Assembly: GCA_044356555.1 (NCBI GenBank)
Contig: JBIKWB010000014.1
Span: forward strand, 1 to 64,000
Length of the DNA stretch: 64,000 nucleotides
Reading direction: 5' to 3'
DNA from: Tous-C4FEB sp044356555
Lineage (GTDB): Bacteria > Verrucomicrobiota > Verrucomicrobiia > Opitutales > Opitutaceae
Shown in pieces: positions 35,846 through 42,553 of this stretch; the first letter of the stretch is position 1; each line of letters starts with the position of its first letter. The position numbers and the translations under genes were made by a program. The notes under the pieces were generated by a model. The model saw only the letters and a program-made list of their open reading frames with translations, ran no database searches and was not told the DNA's origin.

Positions 35846-37000
35846 ATGAAACGGAAGCGGGCGGAGACGACAACGGCGGGGCGGTGGGAGGCGTTGCTGT
35901 TTCCTTTGCATGCGGCGACGGAGGTGGAGGATTTGGGGCGGGCGGCGTTGCCATTGTTGCGGGCGGCGTTTGCGCCGACGGTGCGGGCGGCGCTATTTCT
36001 CGGGCACTTCGAGATGAGGGAGGCGCGGCGGGTGTTCACCGATCCGCCGATCCCCGAGGCGACCGAGTGGTATAAGGAACGCGGGCGGATCAATCCGTTC
36101 ACGCCGTTTATCCGCGCGCATCGGCGGATCACGCACTACCGGTTCGAGGACGTGTTGGGCTCGGCGCGGGCGTTTCGGGCGACTGAGTTTTATCGGAAAT
36201 TTGCCGAGCCGGAGGGTTGGGCGGACGGGATTTCGGGTTTGTTTTGGCGGGGCGACGAGGTGAAGGCGATGTTCAGCGTGTATCGCGCGCCGGGCGGACC
36301 GGAGTTCACGGCGGCGGACGTCGCGCGCCTGAAGGAGCTGCGGCCCCACCTGGAGACGGCGATCGACCGCGTGTTGTTGTTACACTCCGAGCGGTTGCAC
36401 CGGAAAGTGCTGGAGGAGTTCAGCCGGCATATTCCGCTCGGCTTGCTCCTGCTGGATTGGGAATTGCAACCGGTGTTTGCGAACACGGAGGCGGTGAAGG
36501 AGTGCGCGGTGTGGTGTCACGGGCCGGGCGTGGCGCGCGGGCTGGTGTCGAAGGAACGGATGGAGTTGCCCCCGGAAGTGCGGGCGGGCTGCGAGCGGAT
36601 CCGCGAGGAGATCTTGCGGGCGAACGCGAAGGACCGGCCGGAGTTTTCGCACGCGCTGGAGCGGTTGGCGCATCCGACGATTCCGGACCGGTTGGCGGCG
36701 GTGTCGGCGGTGAACGCCTCGCCGGGGTTGTTGGCGAAACCGGGATTTTTGGTGGTGCTGGAGGACCGCAGTCTGGAACGGCAGCCGGCGGCGCGGGTGC
36801 CCCTGGAGAAGCAACGGCTTTTGTGGGCGCTGACGCCGAGCGAGCGCGAGGTGGCGCTGTTGATCTGCGAAGGGTGCTCGAATGCGGAGGTGGCGCGGCG
36901 GCTCAAGAAGAGTCCGCTGACGACGAAGAAGCAGCTGACCTCGATTTTTTCGAAACTGAACGTGCGGACGCGCGGGCGGTTGATGGCGTTGATGCGCTGA
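35846..37000 (+). CDS. LuxR-type transcriptional regulator 1
   Basis: 384 residues. The C-terminal 60 are a GerE/LuxR helix-turn-helix (LTPSEREVALLICEGCSNAE, then VARRLKKSPLTTKKQLTSIF). The N-terminal 310 residues match no domain I can name with confidence; they contain TEFYRKFAEPEGW and a short PAS-like segment around residue 210 (IPLGLLLLDWELQPVFANTE). A close paralogue lies at 45787-46944. There is no autoinducer-synthase gene. It is likely co-transcribed with the upstream OppA-type gene and is a candidate binder of the TACCACC operators. Confidence 0.88.
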   Translation: MKRKRAETTTAGRWEALLFPLHAATEVEDLGRAALPLLRAAFAPTVRAALFLGHFEMREARRVFTDPPIPEATEWYKERGRINPFTPFIRAHRRITHYRFEDVLGSARAFRATEFYRKFAEPEGWADGISGLFWRGDEVKAMFSVYRAPGGPEFTAADVARLKELRPHLETAIDRVLLLHSERLHRKVLEEFSRHIPLGLLLLDWELQPVFANTEAVKECAVWCHGPGVARGLVSKERMELPPEVRAGCERIREEILRANAKDRPEFSHALERLAHPTIPDRLAAVSAVNASPGLLAKPGFLVVLEDRSLERQPAARVPLEKQRLLWALTPSEREVALLICEGCSNAEVARRLKKSPLTTKKQLTSIFSKLNVRTRGRLMALMR

Positions 37001-37038
37001 GGCGCGGCGAGGGGCGTTGGGCGGAGATGGACGAACAA

Positions 37039-37108
37039 CGTCGGGCCCGGAGGTCCCGACGCGACCTCTGAGACGGGGAAGGTAGAGCCGGGACCTCCGG
37101 GCCCGGCT
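37039..37108. repeat. Inverted pair of REP family 1 units, 5' of the RAYT gene
   Basis: Direct copy 37039-37066 and inverted copy 37081-37108, which begins GGTAGAGCC. With 37603-37724 it brackets the RAYT gene. Confidence 0.88.
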
Positions 37109-37145
37109 TGAACTAGGCAGCCGAGAGCACTTCATTTGTGGGGCC

Positions 37146-37633
37146 ATGGAATTCGCTCCGCGCAAGAGGCTCCCCCACGTTGTGCCGGAATGGGTGAAAC
37201 CGGGCAGTCTGTTTTTCGTGACGGTCTGCGCGCTACCGCGCGGTGTCGATTCGCTGTGTCGACCTGACGTTGCGCCGCAGTTGCTGGAGGCGGTCCAAGC
37301 CCATCATGAGCGAGGTATCTGGTATGCGCGGTTGGCGGTGCTCATGCCTGACCACTGGCACGCGCTAATCGCGTTTCCGACCGAACGGACGATGCGGACC
37401 GTCGTCAGCCAATGGAAAAGTTTCACAGCCAAGCGCACCGGGGTGACGTGGCAGCGGGAATTTTTTTCGATCACCGCTTGCGCGAAGGTGAATCGCTCGA
37501 GCTGAAGGCTGCGTATCTGCGGGAGAATCCGGTGCGGGCAGGGTTGGTGGCGCGGGCGGACGGGTGGCCGTGGGTGTTTGAGGCGGAGTCGGGGATACGG
37601 AACGTCGGGCCCGGAGGTCCCGACGCCACCTGA
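37146..37633 (+). pseudogene. REP-associated tyrosine transposase (RAYT), frame broken at a T7 run
   Basis: The first frame (37146-37505) gives HVVPEWVKPGSLFFVTVCAL and the HUH-type metal site in VLMPDHWHALIAFP, then runs to GVTWQREFF and into nonsense. From the T7 run at about 37461 a second frame continues the family exactly (DHRLREGESLELKAAYLREN, then PVRAGLVARADGWPW) to a stop at 37633. The catalytic tyrosine, expected in AAYLRENPVRAGL, is therefore only reachable by changing frame. A 2-T deletion restores WQREFFDHRL; a -1 slip gives one extra Phe. RAYTs nick GTAG-headed REP hairpins, and such REPs flank this gene on both sides. It could be a decaying gene or use programmed frameshifting. 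Confidence 0.8.
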
Positions 37634-37724
37634 AGAGCCGAGCGGCGGGTGTGGGTAGCGTCGCGACCTCCGGGCGCGACGGGTAGGGAGCCGAGCGGCC
37701 GGGCCCGGAGGTCCCGGCCCTACC
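37603..37724. repeat. Three REP family 1 units, 3' of the RAYT gene
   Basis: Direct 37603-37630, inverted 37653-37680 (GGGTAGCGTCGCGACC...) and direct 37697-37724. The first overlaps the RAYT C-terminus; the last directly abuts the stop of the convergent TonB receptor gene. Confidence 0.88.
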
Positions 37725-40700
37725 TCAGAGGGACCAGCGGACGCCGATGATGGCGGTCCAGCCGCTGTATTCTTTGTAGTCGAGACGGAGGTGGCGGTTG
37801 CCGTTGTAGGCGAACGACGGTTCGTCGAAGACGTTGTTCATTTCGCCGAAGACCGTCCACTCGCGGTAGAATTTGTAGCTGGCCGAAAGGTCGATGGTCG
37901 TGCTCGGGGCTTCCGTGCGGCCGAGCTCCGGCGGGCGGGTGGTGTCGTAGGAGAACAGGGTCTCGCTGCGATAGTTGAGCGCGGCGCGGGCGCGCAGGCG
38001 GCCTTTGCTGTAGTAGACGCTCAGGTTCACGGTGTCCTCGACTTGGTCGAAGAGGGGAATCTTGCGGCCGGATGCGGCGGGAATGCCGGAGTCGAGCTCG
38101 GAGTCGGTTTTGGTGTAGTTGGCGGTGACGCCGAGGCCGTCGAAGGGCGCGGGCAAGAAAGCGAGTTGGTAATCGGCGGCGAGTTCGAGGCCGAGGAGTT
38201 TGCCGCCGCGGGCGTTGCGGGGCTCGGTCACGCGCGTCGGGATATTGTTCACGAGCTCCGTTTGGACGAAGCGATAGACGTTGTTTTTGTAATCCTTGTA
38301 GAACACGCCGGCGCTCACGTAGCCGAGGCGGCCGAGATAGCGCTCAATGCTGACGTCGTAGTTCCTGGCCGTGGTGGGCTTGAGATCGAGACGGCCGCGG
38401 GAGATCGAGTCGTTATCCACGGCGTCGTCGCTGATATTGCGATTCTCGCGGGGGTTGAGCTGGCTGAAGGTCGGGCGCGAGAGGGACTCGGTGTAGGAGG
38501 CGCGGAGGACGAGGTCGCGGGGGAAGTCGTAGCGGGCATGGAGGCCGGGGAAGAAATTGTCGGCATCGCGCGTGGGCTTGATGCGGACGGTGCCGGGCAA
38601 GGGCTGATTGCTGGCGGTGCTGCCTTGCACGAGAAAGGTGTCGAATTCCGTTTTGGTCGCTTCGAAACGCACGCCGGGCAGCAACGTGAGTTTCCCGCGG
38701 GTGAACTGGCCCATGACGTAGGTCGCGTAGACGGCTTCGGTGGCTTTGTAGTCGTCGACGCGGCTGAAGAACGAATTGAGCGTGGTGCCGTCGGCGAAGG
38801 TGTTGCGGACCATGCGGCCGTCGGCGATTAGCGCGTCGCCGACCTCTCGGACAGCTTTGGGGTCGAGGAAGACGCCGTAGTTGTAGCCGTTGGTATCCTT
38901 GACGCGATAGTCGGCGATGAGTGAGCGGTTGACGGTGGCGGAGCCGGTATAGGCGCCGGTGTAGCCGCTGAGATTCCAGCCGGCGTTGGCACCGTAGATG
39001 CCTTCGGTGTGGTCGAGTTCGCGGGTGCGGGTGCGGAACTTGACGCCGGCTTTGATGAAACCGGTCCAGTCCGCGAGTTTGAGGTCGTGTTGAGCGTCGA
39101 GGCCGAAGTTGAACTCGTCGTCGTCGTAGGCGCGGGAGCCGCGGTTGAGTTGGCTCAGCGTGTATCCGGAGAACGTGCGGGCGTCGTTGTAATCGACACC
39201 GGCGGGGGTGACGGCGCTCACGGCGGGGCGTGAGGCGGAGTCGCCGGGGGTAATCCGGTAGCTGTTGGTGAAGCGTTGATCGAAACGCGCTTGGAGGGCG
39301 GTGCCGAGGCCGCCGTCCCATTTGGCCCAATTGTAGCCGGCGACGAAATCGAGCTGGGTGTCGCCAAGGTGGGTCTGACCGTCGAGGGCGATGATCGAGG
39401 TCTTTTGTTCTTCATCAAAGGCGCGCACCTCGCGGCGCACGGTGCTGTTGAGGCCGCTGTAGTCGGTGACGGTGTCGGCGGTGACGGCGGGGGTGCCGAT
39501 GACGCCGCTGATGTTGGCGGCGGTGGTGGAGGGATAGAAAATTTGTTGGCGTTGGCGACCGCGCTCGGTGGTGCGGGCGTTCGTGGAGGCGAAGAGGCGC
39601 AGGCGGGTGTCGGCGCGCGGACGCCATTCGAACGAGCCGTTGAGACCGTCGGTGCGAAATGCGTCGACGAAATCCTGGAGCACGAACGAATCCATGATCC
39701 ATGCGGGGCCGCCCGGGAGATTGGTGAATGTGCCGGCGGTGCCGGGGCGGATGCCAGTGACGGAGTTCCAGCCGGTGGTGCTGTGGCGGCTCTTCACGAA
39801 GGTGCGGTCACGGATGTTGGCGGCGAGGGAGAAGCCGAACTGTTGCTCCGCGCCGAAGAGATCGGAGTAAGTGACGGCACCCTCGTAGCCGGGATTCTCG
39901 TGGGGGAAGTTGCCGCTGTAGTCCCCGAGCTGGTCGGAGAAACTGAGGGCGGCGCGGAGGGTAGCGCTGCGGTTGCCGCGGCTGAAGGCGCTGCGCGTGC
40001 GGATGTTGACGGCGCCGCCGATGGAGTCGGCTTCTTGGTCGGGGCGGAGGGCTTTGGTGACCTCGATCTGGTCGGCGACATCGGAGGAGACGACGTCGAG
40101 CGGAACGCGGCGGGTGATGCCGTCGAAGTCGGTGACGTTGACGCGGACACCGTCTATGGTGACGGCGTTGAAGTCGGCGCTCATGCCGCGGACGGTGATG
40201 TAGCGGCCCTCGACGCCGCCGGTGTCGCGGTCGGTCTCGATGGTGATGCCGGGGAGACGTTTGACGGCGTCGGCGATCGTTTTGTCGGGAAACTGGCCGG
40301 AGAAATCGGCGGAGACGATGTTGGTGAGATTTTGCGAGGCGCGCTGCTGGTTGAGGGCGCGGGCCTGGCCGGTGCGGGTGGCCTCGACGGTGACGGCGGC
40401 GAGCGTGACGGCGGTGTCGCCGAGGACGAGAGTAAGGCGGACGGGAGCGGCGCCGAGGGTGACCGCTTGGGATTTGGGCGGGAGGCCGAGGTAGTCGAGG
40501 GCAAGCGTGTAGTTGCCGGCGGGGGCGGTGAGGGAGAACTCGCCGTTGGCATCGGTCACGGTGCGCAGAGTGCTTCCGCCGGCGGTGGCCGGGGAGAGCG
40601 TGACGGCGGCGCCGCGGAGGACGGATTGGGTGGCACCGTCGAAAATGCGTCCGGAGAGGGAGGCGGCAGGCTGGGCGGAGGCGGGAGCCGCGAGCAGGCC

Positions 40701-40748
40701 GAAGGCGGTGAGGAAGATCAGAAGGCGTGCGATGAGAGATCGGGACAT
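37725..40748 (-). CDS. TonB-dependent receptor with carboxypeptidase-regulatory domain (receptor A)
   Basis: 1007 residues; start chosen at the signal peptide (MSRSLIARLLIFLTAFGLLA). Residues about 30-110 are a carboxypeptidase-regulatory-like beta sandwich (LSGRIFDGATQSVLRGAAVT). The plug follows (FPDKTIADAVKRLPGITIET, YITVRGMSADFNAVTIDGVR, DSIGGAVNIRTRSAF), then the barrel ending IIGVRWSL. The plug closely matches receptor B at 42554-45514. Such receptors import oligomers; the shared operator, 34 bp upstream, links it to the cyanophycinase operon. REP units sit against its stop codon. Confidence 0.95.
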   Translation of the reverse strand: MSRSLIARLLIFLTAFGLLAAPASAQPAASLSGRIFDGATQSVLRGAAVTLSPATAGGSTLRTVTDANGEFSLTAPAGNYTLALDYLGLPPKSQAVTLGAAPVRLTLVLGDTAVTLAAVTVEATRTGQARALNQQRASQNLTNIVSADFSGQFPDKTIADAVKRLPGITIETDRDTGGVEGRYITVRGMSADFNAVTIDGVRVNVTDFDGITRRVPLDVVSSDVADQIEVTKALRPDQEADSIGGAVNIRTRSAFSRGNRSATLRAALSFSDQLGDYSGNFPHENPGYEGAVTYSDLFGAEQQFGFSLAANIRDRTFVKSRHSTTGWNSVTGIRPGTAGTFTNLPGGPAWIMDSFVLQDFVDAFRTDGLNGSFEWRPRADTRLRLFASTNARTTERGRQRQQIFYPSTTAANISGVIGTPAVTADTVTDYSGLNSTVRREVRAFDEEQKTSIIALDGQTHLGDTQLDFVAGYNWAKWDGGLGTALQARFDQRFTNSYRITPGDSASRPAVSAVTPAGVDYNDARTFSGYTLSQLNRGSRAYDDDEFNFGLDAQHDLKLADWTGFIKAGVKFRTRTRELDHTEGIYGANAGWNLSGYTGAYTGSATVNRSLIADYRVKDTNGYNYGVFLDPKAVREVGDALIADGRMVRNTFADGTTLNSFFSRVDDYKATEAVYATYVMGQFTRGKLTLLPGVRFEATKTEFDTFLVQGSTASNQPLPGTVRIKPTRDADNFFPGLHARYDFPRDLVLRASYTESLSRPTFSQLNPRENRNISDDAVDNDSISRGRLDLKPTTARNYDVSIERYLGRLGYVSAGVFYKDYKNNVYRFVQTELVNNIPTRVTEPRNARGGKLLGLELAADYQLAFLPAPFDGLGVTANYTKTDSELDSGIPAASGRKIPLFDQVEDTVNLSVYYSKGRLRARAALNYRSETLFSYDTTRPPELGRTEAPSTTIDLSASYKFYREWTVFGEMNNVFDEPSFAYNGNRHLRLDYKEYSGWTAIIGVRWSL

Positions 40749-40782
40749 GGCAAGAGTGTAGCAGGAAGCGGGCAACGGCACA

Positions 40783-40798
40783 TACCACCTAGGGAGTA
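40783..40798. promoter_or_regulatory. Operator 2: upstream of TonB receptor A
   Basis: TACCACCTAGGGAGTA keeps the TACCACC half of operator 1 and a partly degenerate right half (GGGAGTA). The outer symmetry extends by one A/T pair (ATAC...GTAT). It ends 34 bp from the receptor start codon. Confidence 0.7.
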
Positions 40799-40857
40799 TT
40801 TGCGGGGTTGGGGTGAAGCAGGGCGGGGGCGAGGGGAGGAACGTTGGGGCAGGAAAA

Positions 40858-40883
40858 AGCCCGCGGCGTTTGGGCCGCGGGCT
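40858..40883 (-). terminator. Minus-strand terminator, probably belonging to TonB receptor B before the IS insertion
   Basis: 10-bp stem AGCCCGCGGC / GCCGCGGGCT with a 6-nt loop; the minus strand continues with TTTTT. No minus-strand gene ends next to it now. Removing the IS110 element would place it about 65 nt past the stop of receptor B. Confidence 0.65.
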
Positions 40884-41084
40884 GAAGTGGAGGAGATTCT
40901 CGGCTTTGAAAAAAGGGCGGGTCGGAGACCCTGTATCGGTAGTCCGCCGAAGGAAAACTAAAGTTTTGGGGAGGGGCGCAGGGGAGGGGCGCTTGCGCCC
41001 CGCCCCGCCCCGACGCGAAGCAGCGGTGAGCGCGGGTTCAGCAAAGCGGCTGGGCGCGGGCGAGCTTCGGAGATACTTTGCCGA

Positions 41085-41203
41085 CCGATCACAGGACGAA
41101 CCGAGACCACGTTCCCCCGAGGAATATAGGGCATCGATTCGCCTGTGATCGGAAGGCATCGGAAACGGCCATGCATACTCAGCTACCGGCGTCACCCGAT
41201 GCC
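41085..41203 (+). ncRNA. Candidate IS110 bridge RNA (two guide hairpins)
   Basis: Hairpin 1 (41085-41152): stem CCGATCACAGG / CCTGTGATCGG extended by CGAA/TTCG, an internal loop, and a small apical stem TTCC/GGAA. The 5' side of the loop holds GAGACC (41103-41108), identical to the left target flank. The 3' side holds TAGGGCA, the reverse complement of TGCCCTA in the right target flank. Hairpin 2 (41155-41203): stem GGCATCGG / CCGATGCC, whose loop holds CTCAGCT (41178-41184), identical to the element's right end plus core, and CTACCG, complementary to CGGTAG just inside the left end. Order and layout match the target-binding then donor-binding loops of known bridge RNAs. Exact transcript ends are unknown. 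Confidence 0.65.
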
Positions 41204-41250
41204 TCACACGATACGAACTGCAGTCCGGTTCCGCCAAACCAAAAACCACC

Positions 41251-42510
41251 ATGAAAAACGAAAACTATGCGGCCCTCGTGGCCTTGGACTGGGGAGACAA
41301 AACGCACGCCTTCGCCCGGCAACCGGCCGGCTCGGAGCGCATTGAACAAGGCCAGATCGAAGCCAACCCCGAAGCGCTGCACGCGTGGTTGGAGCAGTTG
41401 GGCCAGACCTACGGCGGCCAACCGGTCGCGCTGGCCGTCGAGGCCGGGCGCAACGCCCTGCTGCACGCGCTGCTGGAGTATCCGTGGCTGAGGATCTATC
41501 CGGTGCATCCGGCGACCAGTGCGCGCTTCCGCACCGCCTTCACGCCCTCCGGGGCCAAGGACGACGGCCCCGATGCGCTCGTGATCCTCACGCTCTTGCG
41601 GATGCATCGGGCCCAACTCACCCCGCTGGTGCTGGACACCCCGGCGACGCGGGAACTCGCCGCGCTGGTGCTAGCCCGGCGCAGCGCGGTGGATCAGCGC
41701 ACCGGCACGGCCAACCAACTGGCCAGTGTGCTCAAAGGGTATTTTCCCCAAGCCCTGACGCTGGCCGGCGACGATCTCACCGCGCCCATGGCCCTGGCCT
41801 TCCTGCGGCGTTTCCCCGAACTGGCGGCCGTGAAAAGAGTCCGACCGAAGAGCCTTGAGACTTTTTATCGCGAGCACAACGCGCGCTCGGCCTAACGCAT
41901 CGCCGAGCGCCTGGCGCTGGCGGCCAAAGCGCGGGCGCTCATCGCGGATCGCGCCGTGATCGCGCCCTCCTTGCTGGAGGTGGCGCTGCTGGTGGACCTG
42001 CTCGAAGTCCACGCCCGCCACATCGGCCGGTTGGAAGCGGGCATCGCGGCGGCCTTCGCCGCGCACCCGCGTGCGGAGCTGTTTGCCGCGCTGCCGGGAG
42101 CCGGGCCGGCGCTCGCCCCGCGCCTGCTGGTGGCCTTTGGCGACCGGCCCGAACGCTATCCGACGGCGGCCGCGTTGCAAAAATACGCCGGGGTGGCGCC
42201 GGTAGTGGAGAAAAGCGGCCAGAAAAAATGGACCCACTGGCGCTGGTCGGCGCCCACGTTCATGCGGCAAAGTTTCGTCGAATGGGCCGGGCAGACCGTG
42301 GTGCACTGCGACTGGGCGCACGCCTATTATCAGCAGCAACGCCGGGCCGGCAAAGCGCACCATGCGATCCTGCGTGCGCTCGCTTTCAAATGGATCCGCA
42401 TCCTGTGGCGCTGCTGGCACGATCAGAAACCTTACGATGAACCACGCTACCTCGCCTCCCTGCGTCGACACGGTTCCACCCTCACCCCGGCCCTACAAAA
42501 AACCGCCTAA
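41251..42510 (+). pseudogene. IS110 transposase interrupted by an in-frame TAA
   Basis: 419 codons in one frame with TAA at codon 215 (41893-41895). The N-terminal DEDD/RuvC-like domain is complete (VALDWGDKTHAF, VALAVEAGRNALLHALLEY, GAKDDGPDALVIL). After the stop the frame continues through the coiled linker into Transposase_20 (AALPGAGPALAPRLLVAFGD, then LQKYAGVAPVVEKSGQKKW, with the catalytic Ser expected in RWSAPTFMRQS). A single substitution would explain it. Without readthrough or a helper copy the element should not move. Confidence 0.88.
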
Positions 42511-42553
42511 AAATCCTTGACCGGACCACCTCAGCTTTTGCCCTACGTCATCA

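Larger units (their letters stand above)
40931..42536 (+). mobile_element. IS110-family insertion sequence inserted in a REP family 2 unit
   Basis: The left flank ends TCGGAGACC and the right flank starts TTTGCCCTACG; joined through a CT core they rebuild the REP unit seen intact at 27690-27719 with one mismatch. CT occurs at both ends (40931-40932 and 42535-42536), as expected for an IS110 core dinucleotide without a longer target duplication. The element has a 318-bp non-coding left end, a transposase gene broken by TAA, and a short right end of about 25 bp. Confidence 0.85.

Noticed and set aside
37039..37724. CRISPR array from the regularly repeated CGGGCCCGGAGGTCCCG
   Set aside because: Copies alternate in orientation, spacing is irregular, they surround a RAYT gene and no cas gene is present; they are REP elements.
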